From assembly GCA_964036295.1 (NCBI GenBank), contig OZ038473.1:5735501-5799500 (forward strand): 64,000 nt of DNA, in the 5' to 3' direction. A model generated the notes under the pieces. That model searched no databases. It worked only from the letters and a program-made list of their open reading frames with translations, and was not told the origin of the DNA. The stretch comes from Plumapathes pennacea. Taxonomy: Eukaryota > Cnidaria > Anthozoa > Antipatharia > Myriopathidae. The position numbers and the translations under genes are program-made. Shown one piece after another: positions 42,588-55,268 of the stretch; positions within the stretch are counted from its first letter, which is position 1, and each line of letters begins with the position of its first letter.

Positions 42588-45244
42588 ACAAGACAGGCCC
42601 GTGGCCAGTGCGATTGTGACGTCATTAGTACAATGAATAGAGACACGCGGGGTCCCGGGAGAGGAACTTTTGTCGTGCGTTTATATGCAAAAGATATTAT
42701 AGCCGAGTCAGTTTTTGCACATGACGGATCCAAGAGCTCCCTTTATTTTTCTTGCCCTCTTTTCTTCTAATTTCAGTCAAACAGATATTCACGAAAAAGT
42801 GTATTATAATAATTGAGAGAAAACAATTATCGAAGGCCCCGTAGGAATATTCTTCGTTTGCAACAACCCAGCTTTCATTGCTTTCCGATGCACGTGACAG
42901 TACTTGTGTGACGCTTGCTATACAACCTGGCAACCTTGTTGAGTGAATTTTCAAGCTGACATGTTTTGTGGAGGAACTGTGTTGTCATTTTGTAATGGGA
43001 TTGACTGGGGAATACCCGACATCTTAAGTAGCTGTAATTGAAAGCTTTCAGACTTATCTCTGTAGCACATTAAAACATGACACTTCCCATGATGAAATTA
43101 CTTCGTATGAAAAAGCCATCTCAGACGTTACTCATCCTACATGTACAAGTCTGATCACTAATATGTGCAAGATTGCTATGCATTAAGCTTTAACGCAAAA
43201 TTCTGGGTCGATACGAAATTAATCTCTATCGGAAGCTGCAGACGTTTGAATACCGTGACAACAAAGGCGTGCATCACGGGCTTGTGGAGCGAACATTACG
43301 GCTCGGATAGTCGGATATCAACCTTGAGCTTTTGAAGACTTCGAGGTATTCAGTGACAAATATTCTCGATGTAATCGCCTGCCGGTCTTTCCTGCTTTTG
43401 TTAAAGCGGCGTGAGTGAAAGCTAAGTAGCTGATGATTCGGGATTCCCCGTTCTATGATATTATTCTCGTGACATTTCATTGACAGATCTTGTATCTTAA
43501 TCTCGCGTGATATTTGCCTCAAACCTATTAGTAATTCAATATCCTCAGACAATAAACAAAGAACCTTTACTGCACGCAAAACAAAGTTAAACGCCGACTG
43601 TTCGTATACGCCGCGCGTTACACAAAGCTGCAGAGTTTCCGACAAAGGGAGACGCTCTGCCCGCAGGGAAAAGTTCAAGTTCTATCAAGTTTCGACTCGT
43701 CTTCTACTACTTATTCGATGTTCTTTCACACAAATATTGCTCAGAACACAGATACATTGGTTGAAGTGGTATCTATAATCGAGCATTTGCAAAACACAAC
43801 CCTTCGTACTTTACGGGGGTCCCGCTGGTAACACATCAAGCATTTGTGTACGGCTATTTTCAAGTCTTCCGACGCTTAAAAACAATGCAAGCCAAAATCG
43901 CTCTTAAAGTATGGCTTCCGTGCATCCAGAAAGCCAACCGATGATCGTTTTGTTTGAATCAACAACTGAAGGACCGGAATTTTTTTCTATATCCCTTGAC
44001 AGAGAAAACCCATTGTACTTGGTTCTATGATTTTGATCTCTGAGTACGTCTGATCTTGCAATGCCTGTTTTTTAACACATTTTAAAATACAAACGTATCT
44101 TAGCACCTCGGTTACTTTTGGCAATCTTCTTTTTGAGCTTCTAGCTTTCTCGCAGCGATGGTTTATTGATCCTAATTTTCTCTTTCCATTTCCATCTGTG
44201 GCTTTTTATTGTTTACATGTTGTTTACATGCACGTTCTCGGAACGCATTAGCATTGTGAAGTACGTAAGCTCGGGTATAACCATGGACTTTTGACGACTT
44301 TGGGACATTCTTTGAAATGTATTCTTGTATTATTCGCCTGCTTTTTCTACTCTTGTTCAAAATGCGTGAAAGGTTATTCAAGGGTACGTGGCTTGGCTCA
44401 CGACTTCGTCTTGCAGGACTTCGGTTTTCTTTCACATAAACATTTGTGGGAATACAATAAAACTGAGCGAAGCGAGATCTACCAACGGTCACTTTTTCCT
44501 CAGCCATTTCCCAATTTTCAAATAACAACGCCATCTGTTCCACTGATTGTTTGACCTTCATGGCACCGAGCCAAAATGTCGCAACAACAACATAAATGCA
44601 CAGCAGAGTGAAATTTTGATCCCAAACAAAAGTCAGATTTTCTGACGCTTTACTTGTATCAGCAAGAATAATACAAAGTAAAAGAATACAAAGTACCTTC
44701 AAGTTCACCCTCATACTAAACAGTTCCATATAATCCGCTATCAAGCGCTTGTCAAGAATCGCCGTCTTTACACAGGTTCTCGTCTTTGTATGTCGAGCGG
44801 CTTCGTTCAGCTTGTTCCTTCAAGTTCTCAAGGTTCTGGATGTCAGATTCTTCGTACATTTCTGTACAGTTGTGCATAGTTATGCAGTTCATTGATAAGT
44901 TCATTGCATTTGCTTTCATGGCTTTCAATATGGCTTTTGAGGCTGAACGGACCGACCCAAGCCAAAACCGCTCAATGAAATTTAGTATGGGTCTACCGCA
45001 GCCGGGGTATGCGTTTGTAAGTAAGATGAGCGGTCCATAAAATAATCCACAGAGCCAACTAAGGCAAGCAACTTGCTGTCTTCAAAATGGCGAAACTGCT
45101 CGCCCGCCAAGTCACTTGATCGCAACGTCATCACAAATCACATGATAATATGAACCAATCACCGCATGCATCTGTCTAACCCAGAAAAATAAAAATAAAA
45201 ACAAAATTATTGCATTTTAAAGCTTGTGACGTCACAAGCAATTA
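42588..45244 (+). repeat. 2.69 kb dispersed repeat, copy 2
   Basis: Direct copy of 1834-4521. Frames 43274-43678 and 44172-44744 match those of copy 1. The right end shows the perfect palindrome CTTGTGACGTCACAAG (45223-45238). It is inserted next to copy B of the hairpin/minisatellite repeat and just upstream of the KDZ remnant. Confidence 0.8.
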
Positions 45245-46075
45245 ATCCCATTCCGCGCGTAACCTGGTAACTACCCTCCAGCAAAGAAAATGGCGTCTAC
45301 AACACGATCTCCCGAAAGCCAAGAAAGCTTGATAGTACAGGCAAAAAAGTATTAAATCGACCAAAAAAAGAAAGCTTGCGACAGTTCACCATTCGTATAA
45401 TCCGCAAACGGGCAGAAGAATCTTCAAAGGACCCTATCGCCCCAGTGAAACAACATCTAGTCGGCCACGACGGAAAGCCCGAGCGGAAGGTGGATATATC
45501 GAGCCGCGGAAAAGAAAAAAAGAAGAGAATGAGTTCGAGTTTTATCGAGATTCTGTAACAGGTCATCGGATAAGCGAGCACAAGTATCGTCCACGTTCTG
45601 GAAAGGCACAATCAACAGCTAATTGCAGCAGTATTGAAGGTGTGTATAACGTACTATTTTAACTTCGTATTTTGTTTACATCTTATTGAACCCTGGCAAA
45701 CGGCAGGCTGTTCTTGATTCTTTTGAGTTTATGGATGAAATCAGGTGGTAAAGGAGAATGAAATCTTTAAATGAAAATTGGGAGGCTTCAAGATCATTGA
45801 TGTTCATTAAAGCCATCATCCTTTCACAGAGTCCTGGCATATCCAAAGAATGTTACATTTGTCACAACAAGGTTCCATGGCTGTTGCGATGTGATGAGTG
45901 CAGTGGGAGGTGGATGTGCCGTAAATGTGATTTAGCTATGCACAAAGAGCTTCTTTTCTATGACAGGGAAGCTTTGATTGATGGCTCCCTTTAGGCACAC
46001 ACCTCCGAATGTCATAATGAATGAGGATGGAAAGATGGAACAGAGTAGAGGTTACTTAATATTTAGTATATAATG

Positions 46076-46177
46076 AATTGACTAAGGGTAAAAGGATTAG
46101 AAGCTGATGTTTCGAGTGCTAGCCCTTTGTCGTAGCAAGTGAACATGCCTATGTTTAACAGTGACCCTTAGTCAATT
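46076..46177. repeat. 14-bp inverted repeat around a decayed hammerhead-like motif
   Basis: AATTGACTAAGGGT (46076-46089) is inverted perfectly at 46164-46177. Between them, 46103-46136 matches the 9015-9050 hammerhead-like sequence, but CTGATGA is changed to CTACGACA. Probably a small Penelope-related terminal fragment in the KDZ intron. Confidence 0.5.
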
Positions 46178-46950
46178 TATTGTACAATGTATGTCTTTCT
46201 TCACTCCAACACAGTCAATATCTGGTTGCCCTTAGTGCTACGTGAATTATGCTTAACATGTACATCCCAAAGTTACGGTACTATGAATTGCTGGCCATGG
46301 ATGTAACTCCCCATTCTCCATTCATGTTAGTCATCACTGTATTTCAAAATCAATCAAAGATGCTTTTTATGTTCTAACTAGGCTTGCTCAATTTCATTTC
46401 TTTTACTGTCAATCCTATAATAATAGTTCTGATGATTAGTAATATTGTTTTTATACATTGTAGATTGCTAGGTAAAAATAGTTTGTTTTGTTTTTCAGAA
46501 AGATCTCTTCTTGAAGCATTTTTCAGAGCTGTGCCCACAGTGTCAGCAAAAGAGCACTTTGACACTTTGTGCTTTACCTGGATCCATTATTGTTGTTAAT
46601 CAGAAAGGTAGTAAATCTACCTAAAGTGATACACAATAATTATTGTGTATGTTGAAATGACTGATTGATCACTTGTTTTTCAAATGTATTCATTATATGG
46701 TATACTGAACTTCCAATCTCTTATATGCCTATTGTAGTTTGGCAAGAAATTCAACCAAACACACAGAGTGATAGTGATACCATATTATAAGTAAACTCAG
46801 TGTATACAATACAGGATAATCTTGATGTTTGATGATTTCCTAATGATTAGTATATCAGTTTTGTTGAACATATATTTTTATTGGTTTCCAGAAGTTGTCA
46901 TGAAAAGCTACATATAGTGGAAGATTATGTGACGTGAAGTAACTATTTTT

Positions 46951-46953
46951 TAT

Positions 46954-46981
<28 letters not shown>
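46951..46981. repeat. Poly-T run in a KDZ intron
   Basis: About 24-30 T directly before the AG acceptor of the exon beginning near 46994. Confidence 0.85.
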
Positions 46982-46986
<5 letters not shown>

Positions 46987-48110
46987 GTCAGGCCGATTCG
47001 AATTCAGCAACTATATTGTTGTGTGCAACTGCTGTGGTCACGAGATAAATCCATGTTCCCTGGAAAATATGGAAGACTTGAGTTGCCTGTTTGACCAGAA
47101 TTTGAGATGGCAGTGACGGGAGCTGGATGGAACTTTTAGGTCCAGTAGTCCTGGGTTACAGAACTCCCTTAGCATTCACGAACGGCTCCTTTAAGAGCCA
47201 TCAAATTTGTCAAAAGTCAATGACAATAATGTACACTTAAAAATCCCATGTGCCAATGTTATCAATAAAGATATATTACTTTATATTATAAGAATGATTT
47301 TTTTCTTTTAGAAATTCCAATCAGAGTGAAAAGTAGAATTGTGGATGCCTTTCAAATCCATGATAGATGGACGGAAGGGATTCCCTTGCTAAAGACTGAG
47401 ATGTCCAATTTTCTACGATTTTACTCGGATATCCGTATTCCTGCAATTCAGAAGAAATTGTCAGACTGGACTAAAGCGATCTTAAGTCGGGAGGTTAGTG
47501 AGAAAGTACATAATTCATAAAAAAAAGTTGATAACATATTTGACCATGGCCAACATGTCGATACTATTCGTTTGACAACTCCTCGTTACAGTTTCTTCGT
47601 AATAAAGAATAAAGCCTATAAAATACGAATGAGCAAATGAATGTAGCTGCCGTCATTTGCATTTTTATAAGTCTTAGTAGCACTCTGAGCTAAAACGTGG
47701 TTGTCTAATGTGTACGCTATGCTTCGTTTCAGTTATAAAAAATACTTGAACCACCAATGAGTGATACACTTACGAGTTATGCAGTCATTGCGAGTAACAT
47801 GCAAGTTGATACGGTATGAATTTCACGAAATTTTACAACTTAAAAACGTGAAACATGCTGTGGGCTAGATGAGCATCATGGAGAGGGAGAGGAAGCCATA
47901 GAACTGTAGATAATGACATAGATGCAGGGTCTATATGTCCTCCTTTCCCTCTCCAGGCAGTACAAGCATTGAAATACTCTTGCACTAAGAATGACCCTGC
48001 AGTAATTCAAGGCAGCATCACTGGCGTACTTGCCGAAGATGATGATGCGTCAGACAACTGCGACGATGAAGTACCGTTTCTACCGTTACCACCTTTTAGG
48101 TTTACCATTT

Positions 48111-50224
48111 GATTTTTTATATTGTTGAAGTAATTTTCGGAATAAGTGTTAAATGTAAATCATGACGCAAAATATCCTGCCGCGAATAAATTGTAGATGG
48201 TCATAGTTTGAAGCCTTTTCTAGGCTTTATCTACTCGAAAATTATATCCGAAAATAGAAAAGCTACTTCAAGCGGAATGTCATATTTTCAGATATTAAGT
48301 GTATATTATTAGAAAGTATAAGCTGCTTGGTGTGCGTGGATCGCACACATCCGAGGCAAAAAATAGTACTACATATGAACTGCAAAGGTTGTAGACTTCC
48401 AAAGTTAAACAAAATACTAATATGAAAACGAAACCAGTAACAAAGTGAGTTCAACAGATGAAAGAACCGATCTTATCAAAAAGGAGAAAGAATATATGAA
48501 AGGGGCGCCGGTTTTGATGCAAACATTTCCCCCACCCAAATGACATTTCCTGTAAATTATTGTGGGCGCGGCATGGAAAACTCAAGGTATCTAGAGGGTG
48601 GTGCATGTCGCACAGCTCGACCAAAAGCTTTTTATAGTTGCAGTATATCTAGCTGTATAGGCCACTATAATTTCAAAGCATGATATATCAATTGGACGTT
48701 TCACATACAAAACTCACTCATTTCTCATTTATAAATCAATCAAAACAGTTTTTTTACCGCGTTGGAGAAGATGCATGCGCTCATACGACATCGGTGAACG
48801 TCAAAGGTCAAGCGAGAGAGATATTTGTTAAATTCGAGAAGAATGATGGCTTGAGTTGATCATAAATTGCGTTTTTTAAAGTACGGCTTGGTCACAGCCA
48901 CGACATTTTTTCCCCAACCCCCACCCCCTCCCAAACCAAAAATGACGGCATCGTTAACCCTTGTTCATGTTGTGCTAGGAAGAGTTTGGACAATCCTGAA
49001 GCGATTTACGGTATGTATATTTCACATACGATATGCTTCAGGCAAATATAGCGTTTGTAACTACCTGATTATGTAGTCTCATAAACTGTTGGTATTTACT
49101 TTCAAGGGGGTAGGGTGAGGATTGACGGTGCGAACTAGTCAATCTTTGCTCGAAAGAAGGATGAAATACCTTTTATTCAAACGCTACAGTGTGCAAAACA
49201 TGTGAAGAACCACATAGTGCGTAGAAAATGGATTTGAGCGATGTATGCGAAATAGTCGTTTTTTGCAATGAACCGGATGAGACTCGTTGACTTTAGACGC
49301 TACAGTGCAGGAAATAAGGACAAATTCGCATAAAAATGAAAAAGAAGGCGATCAAACAGCAGTCATGAAAAAAAAATTATGTTTCTTGCTTTGAACCAGA
49401 TGAAATTTCATACTATTAGGTACTACATTGACCGAAATACGGAAAAAATCGCATAAAACGTTAGGAATCAGAGTCTAAAACTTTCAGATAGTTTGACGAA
49501 ATCACTTTGGTCTTCAGCATTTATACCATACGCTAGGGAGTTAGACTCCACTGAGATTTCTCGTGATGAAGATTTAGAATGCTTATGGATGTAATATTAG
49601 GGGTTCCTGCTCTCCGTCCCTCTCGAACACAATTTACGGTCGTTCGTCATATGTGCGTTATCATAATCAAACATAAATAATCAGTCATAACACTGTAGCT
49701 TTTGTAAATTTTATTGCTACATTGAAACCCATTAATATCACCAAGGGAATAAGAAATTATTTTGACTACTTCTTGCAAATAGGTTGGCCAACCGACATAT
49801 AAATACGTGACTAGGGGATGTTGGCGTAATATTGTCAAGCCAGGCGTGAGGTGTATGTCCGCATAAAGATTTCTACGAATTTACGAATTCTTCAAGAACA
49901 TTCTTGCTCCAAGGAAACAAGAGCGCTCACACCTTCGAGTTCCTCATGAGCATTTATTAAGCATTAATTGTACTGAAGTAATTAGGTTCAAGATTTCTGA
50001 GGGCTTGACGTTCGGGTATGGGTACAGTTTGTCAATTCATTACCGGCAACCGATGCCGGACGACTGATTGAAGGAAATTGGCCCGAAACAAGTAGCGCGC
50101 GACCTCCGAGCTCATGATGAAGATGAGAATCCAATAGAATAAGTCACCAAAACCTAGGCTATAGCAAACAAATCTGACTTCCCCTCAAATATATATCAAG
50201 CAAATGCTACTTGCGGGGTTGCAA
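48111..50224. other. Stretch without a gene
   Basis: No frame with a recognisable domain. 49140-49460 contains repeated 'acgctacagtg...' phrases (about 49178, 49298, 49418) that may be an old imperfect repeat. Confidence 0.35.
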
Positions 50225-50249
50225 AAAAAAAAAAAAAAAAAAAAAAAAA
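50223..50249. repeat. Poly-A run
   Basis: About 26 A; no retroelement body was recognised upstream. Confidence 0.85.
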
Positions 50250-50611
50250 CTGCGCAAGGTGTCAAGCAATGTGCTTGGGATGTGGGGATCTTAAATTCTT
50301 ACTGGCAATGGAGCATCTACCTTAACATCAACAGAACCTTCTAGCATATTTGCGGCTTCTACTGCGAAAAAAAGGCGGATTTGAAGGCTGCTACGTGCGG
50401 AACCATAGACAGCATTCCCCAACCTTATGCAATTATTTCTTAGCGCTAAAACTGTGCCCCCAACCGCCCCCAAGCCTATGTCACTCACTGTTTAGGGAGT
50501 ATCGCCTGTTTCCTTTACGCACATGTCGTAAAAGGTGGATTGTTTCTCCCCACGATCGCTGTACGTGTTCGAAGTGGGTAATATAACAGGCATCATTTGT
50601 AACTATTGTAA

Positions 50612-50817
50612 AGGTGGTGTTACACTGGTCGATTTGCAACGATGCGATGTTGCGCTAAAAATCGTTGAGATGTAACACCGCGTTGCGGACGATTTTTCGC
50701 GATGTTTGCAGTGCTGCAACGCGTTGCAAGTTTTTGAAAGCGATTCAAAAACTTGCAACACCGTTGCGTGAGTTTGGAGCAAATCGGCGTTGCAAATCGA
50801 CCAGTGTAACACCACCT
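50612..50817. mobile_element. 206-bp Harbinger-like MITE
   Basis: AGGTGGTGTTACACTGGTCG at the left is inverted at the right end (CGACCAGTGTAACACCACCT), with TAA directly outside (50609-50611 and 50818-50820). The 3-bp TWA duplication fits PIF/Harbinger. The interior is rich in GTTGCAA-type words arranged as nested inverted repeats. Confidence 0.85.
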
Positions 50818-50820
50818 TAA

Positions 50821-51700
50821 AACTCCCTGGTGAAGTCTGCGATAGTCAGACGAAACGTGTTGGAGAATTAAAGAAGTTTTACAACTCAAGTTCGGACCGA
50901 GTGCTTCTCACTAGTTTAGCTTTCAAAAAATGTTTTAAAAAAAATGTTTTAAATAATAGTCCAATAACGAGGTCCTCATTATCATTCCACCGTTACTGGT
51001 CTAGTCATCAAAAGGAAGGGCAGACAGGAACTCCTGTAGGTTGTAGGAACTCGCTTCACCACTCAGAACATCCGTTGTCTTGGATACTACAGCGTACCTC
51101 CCACTTATGACCTACAAGGGGAAGGTTATAACATATCCCACAACGTTTTGTTTTGGTAATGCATAGCGCGAAAATAGGCCTTTTTCATAGAAGCAGGCCA
51201 CTACAAAAGTGTTCCCTGCGTGATTCGTGAGGAAAGCAGCTCTTTTAGCCGAATCAATCCTGCCTCTTCTGTTGAGCAAAAATTAGGTATACATAGATTA
51301 CATAGGTACCGCTCTACATGAAAAATAAACATATGACAGGAATAAACTCACACAAAAAGCAATGCCATAATATGGTTTTGTATTAAATAGCTAAGCATTA
51401 TTTACCACATGGCGACTGTGTCAAACATGCATGTATGCAAAGTGTATAATTTTTCACCTATTTACTATTTCCATCATATTTATGTCATGTACTGTCTTGA
51501 TATGTTCTTAAATTGCAGTGTAAACAGTTTTTATGGGCGATTAAAATATACGGGAATAAAACGGTTATAATAGTTGGAATCTAAATTTTAAATACAGCCA
51601 CCCAATTTTGTTTTACAACAATTTTTATAACATAGTAATATAATAATATAATATATTTATTTAGTTGTAATTACAATATGTGATAACTATTATAAAGGTG
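50821..51700. other. Stretch without a gene
   Basis: AT-rich beyond 51280. Nothing recognised. Confidence 0.4.
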
Positions 51701-51711
51701 AAATAACCTAC

Positions 51712-53314
51712 TGTCACCCAATTTCCATCGCAATCCAAAGAACCTGTGGATGGAACAGGTCTAAAACAGCATTCAGCAGCTATATTGTGGTCAAGAAATG
51801 GTAAAAACTCATGAACAGTTTGATCACAAGGGCCACAAAGTCTCTTATACTTGCGGCTATGGTGACAACAAATAAGAGCATTGTTGTTATTACATATGGT
51901 ATTTAAAAGGTCTTTGTGGCGGTCTGCCTGGCTTTCATTTAAACTGCTTGTGCATTTATTCCATCTCTGATGGAGTGGAGCCTTCCTAGTCTCCCACTCT
52001 TTGAGGAGTACATCTGCTGCTTTAAGTAAGTCAAAAGGGGGCTAAGTTTTTCTATAACAAATTTTAATTTAAATGACTCTTTCATTGCTTATGAAATGAA
52101 CATGCAGCTACTCTCTGGGCCATACAATATAATAATTTATTGCATAATATATTTATCATTACTTATTTAGTATTGCTCCTATGCAAACTCCTTACTCTGT
52201 AAGAAGATGAAGAAGAGGAAGAAGAAGTTAGAAGAGGACGGAAAATCCCACACCGGGACTTGAACCCGGGCCTCGACGCTGAAGATTGCGTCGCATCCTA
52301 ACCACTGGACCATATGGGATTTCATGCAGGTAATGAGAAAGTAAGGTTATTTATTGTCATCACTGCCACTACTTGAGTATCTCTCCACTAAAATAGAGTA
52401 TCATTTTACACAGACATACTTGCAGCTGAAACTGTGCTCATCGAGGTGGCTTTATCATCATTACCATGAGTCATATCATCTAAAGAAAAAATAATAAATA
52501 TGCAAATATAAGTATATAATATACATATAAATAGGCACATCAAAAGCACTATGACATAAATATAAATAGTGACTTTTTTGCTGTGAATAAGGAATATAGA
52601 AACACAAACTGCTTTGCACACTGACACATGTATACTTATGTACATGTATACCCTACTGTACATTTACTTACACACATAAGCATAATGTAATTCAAACACT
52701 CAGTATAAAATATCAATTACACAGACAAAAGATCACATAAAAACACTGCAACCGAAACAGTACTGGAGGAATCTTCAAAGTCTTGCCCATATAATCTTTT
52801 CTTGGGGCTCCTTTTGGCCTGTACTCACAGTAAGTTATTGGCCTCCCTGTGACAGGAGGATCTTTGAAAAAGTAAAGGGTTGTGCCTGCCCTCTTTTTTG
52901 CTTTTGTGCTTTTTTCTTCTCGTCAAGATCGGCCAAAACACTTTTCGCTTGCTCCATCCGACCTCATCGAACTCTTCCTTCTTCTTACGCTTACGCTCCC
53001 TACCTATATGAAACAGAAAGTATAAGTACAATTGCGACTGCTGGTGTAAACATTTTGATCCAAAAACTCTCCCAGGTTTCAGATGCGTTTCCATGAAAAG
53101 ACAAACCACCTACGAACGCAAATCGCTGTACACAGGTTTGATTAATACAAGGGTTAGAAATCGCCATTACTGTAAGTTCAAAAGCGTTACACAATACAGT
53201 AATGTGTGTATGAGAGTCATGAGTATTCGATTTATGTAATAGTAATAATCTGAAAACGGCTCCACAAGATAAAAGTCCAAACCGATACTGACCTCGGGAA
53301 TATTCGGCCGCCAT
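51712..53314 (-). CDS. Predicted multi-exon gene, function unknown
   Basis: Candidate exons on the minus strand with canonical sites are: exon 1, 53314-53293 (MAAEYSRG, donor GTCAGT); exon 2, 53003-52829 (Lys/Arg-rich; donor GTGAGT); exon 3, 52479-52412 ('DMTHGNDDKATSMSTVSAAS', donor GTGTAA); and exon 4, 52041-51712 ('DLLKAADVLLKEWETRKAPL', 'LICCHHSRKYKRLCGPCDQT', 'HNIAAECCFRPVP', donor-like GTAGGT). Exons 3 and 4 and the 3' half of exon 2 ('FFKDPPVTGRPITY') stay in one phase. The 5' half of exon 2 is in a different frame from it, so either an indel or a wrong boundary exists. Exon 4 has a Cys/His cluster of no known family. It may be a host gene or another transposon gene. Confidence 0.4.
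52246..52319 (-). tRNA. tRNA-Glu(UUC)-like sequence, probably a pseudogene
   Basis: On the minus strand the arms can be drawn: acceptor TCCCATA/TGTGGGA, D arm GTCC...GGAT with AGTGGTTA, T arm CCGGG-TTCAAGT-CCCGG, and a TTTT terminator right after. A- and B-box sequences are good. The anticodon arm CGACG/CGTCG encloses about ten bases (CAATCTTCAG) instead of seven, though TTC is centred. The oversized loop suggests a pseudogene or tRNA-derived SINE head. It sits in the intron between exons 3 and 4 of the surrounding gene model, on the same strand. Confidence 0.6.
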
Positions 53315-53394
53315 GTTGATTGCGACTTTCCGTGTCCCAGTGCCCTGAGCCAGTTAGGAGCGCGGCCGGCGGCATACATTATCTATATCAGTGA

Positions 53395-54491
53395 TTATAA
53401 AATAACTATGATACTACGCGCGCTCTGATTGGTTAAAAAACCATTTTATAAATAAGTACAAAGACATGGAAATGACGAATCCTGAAATAAAAAGACTGCG
53501 TGTCGTCCCCTACTTCAAAGATTCATGTGTTACAGAAACTGCAGTGGGCTATTAGAGCAAATAGTGAAGCCGTGTGCAAATCATGTGCAATTAGTGAAGC
53601 AGCGTGAAGAAAAGTTGTCCGAATATTGCATGAAATTTAATTCGGAAACCGTGAGACTGAAAGCCAACAATTACACAGTCAAAGAACATCCTCTAAAGTT
53701 TCTAGCCTTTATACCTTCGTCTCCTGTGGCTCGTAGCTAGTAACTAGATGGCTTAGATCACCGGAGTTTCACACGAATAACTGTAGGTTTATGGTGATAA
53801 AGGCACAAACAGTCTTCGCTAATGAGTCTGTCTCGGCTGTCGGCTCGGTGGCACAAAAGCTGTTGAGTCAATTCAATGGAGTTGACTGTCGTCCGGCAGA
53901 GTTCAAGTAATGCTCAAGTAAAGCAAACAAATGTACAAACTACCTTCTTCAGCAGAATAGTGTTGTTGTGCAGACATGTTTACAACACCGTTGTTCTGAA
54001 AGTTGAAACCTGACGGCTCAAAACATTCTCGCCGGTTCTTTTGAATTCTTGACAAACAGTGGTACTAATATCCGACACATTTCTTGCGAAATTCACCTTC
54101 ATTTAGCAGCCTGTCAAGTTTTTCAAGTGAACGGGAGTGGTGTTCCGTTTTCATTCATGGACTGACTTGAGCGAAGTGTTGTGAAACAGACTTTCCGATT
54201 GGACGAGCGTGCGTTTTGACGGTTTTCGGGAGAATCTTGAACTTGATCATTTTCAATATAAAGTTCTTTCAAGTAATAAAAGCTTCGTTATTTTATAAAA
54301 GCAATATGACACTCGTTTCCATGTCTATGTACTCTTATATAAACACTTGGGATGTTGTGAGAACACGAGAAAAAGTTCAAAATCACTCGCCGAAGCGGCT
54401 CGTGATTTTGAACTTTTTCTCGTGTTCTCCCAACTTCCCGCGTGTTTATATAAGAGTACATAGACATGGAAACTCGTGTTATATTGCTTAA
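53395..54491 (+). repeat. 1.1 kb hairpin-ended repeat, copy 3
   Basis: 1097 bp, same ends as the other copies. The terminal hairpin here is nearly perfect around CACGAGAAAAAGTTCAAAAT and its inverse. Flanks CTATATCAGTGA and ATGCCATTGTC are contiguous, reversed, at 42563-42582, defining the exact insertion point: between A and A, with no target duplication longer than one base. Confidence 0.85.
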
Positions 54492-54684
54492 ATGCCATTG
54501 TCAGATAGTATTTCATTGTATTCGTTAAAGTTTGCCTCGAGATCATGTTGAGATAACATAGGGTGGAGGACCCCTGAGTTTTCGGAATATTTCCGACTTT
54601 ACGATGACGTCACACGAAACCACAATTCGGAAAAACAAGATGGCGGACATGCGAGCGGTTTGAAGCGATGCCCAACGGACGGTA

Positions 54685-55268
54685 TTTTCCAGTGTATTTC
54701 ACCTTGTTATTCACTCATTCTTACTGTTACCGATTTCTATATACCGATGCATACGAATCGGCATTTAATAGTCCGTGCAAAAACCTACAAAGACTCTCGA
54801 GTGGTATGGGTTACCTGACTGGGTGTTAACGACGCGAAACAGCGGCACTTTATAACATAGGTTGAGGTAACCAATAATATTTTCCCGAGTGTTTCGCCTT
54901 GTTCTTCACTCATTCTTACTTTTACCGATTTCTATGTACCGATGCATACGAATCGGCATTTAATAGTCCGTGCAAAAACCTACAAAGACTCTCGAGTGGT
55001 ATGGTTTACCTGACTGGGTGTTAACGACGCGAAACAGCGGCACTTTATAACATAGGTTGAGGTAACCAATAATATTTTCCGGAGTGTTTCGCCTTGTTCT
55101 TCACTCATTCTTACTGTTACCGATTTCTATGTACCGATGCATACGAATCGGCATTTAATATAGTCCGTGCAAAAACCTACAAAGACTCTCGAGTGGCATG
55201 GGTTACCTGACTGGGAACGACGCGAAACAGACTACGAGGCACTTTACAGCATAGGTTGAGGTAAGGCA
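54685..55268. repeat. Three tandem 190-bp units within the left TIR
   Basis: Each unit contains CTCATTCTTACT, ACCGATGCATACGAATCGGC (near-palindromic), AGACTCTCGAGTGG and CATAGGTTGAGGTAA. Units start near 54685, 54884 and 55073. The right TIR has only one unit. Confidence 0.85.

Larger units (their letters stand above)
45291..48110 (+). pseudogene. KDZ-type (Kyakuja-Dileera-Zisupton) transposase gene remnant, 5' half
   Basis: Exon 1 (from the ATG at 45291 to a GAAG|GTGTGT donor at about 45640) is Lys-rich with two frameshifts. The exon around 45758-45994 reads 'ECYICHNKVPWLLRCDECSG' and 'RWMCRKCDLAMHKELLFYDR', the Cys/His cluster that precedes KDZ transposase domains, then 'FRHTPPNVIMNEDGK' in another frame. 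The exon 46497-46606 ('LFLKHFSELCPQCQQKSTLT') joins by GT-AG to 46994-47115 ('FEFSNYIVVCNCCGHEINPC'). The next exon, about 47311-47500, has 'LLKTEMSNFLRFYSDIRIPA'. A possible last exon at 47955-48105 ends with acidic sequence. The catalytic domain is not visible. Probably dead; the introns show it is not a processed copy. Confidence 0.6.

Noticed and set aside
1834..45244. LTR retrotransposon bounded by the two direct 2.69 kb copies
   Set aside because: The 38 kb between the copies holds many unrelated elements, no gag-pol, and the copies lack TG...CA ends; they are separate insertions or duplications.
49647..49838. Minus-strand 63-codon frame
   Set aside because: Short, AT-rich, no domain and no splice context.
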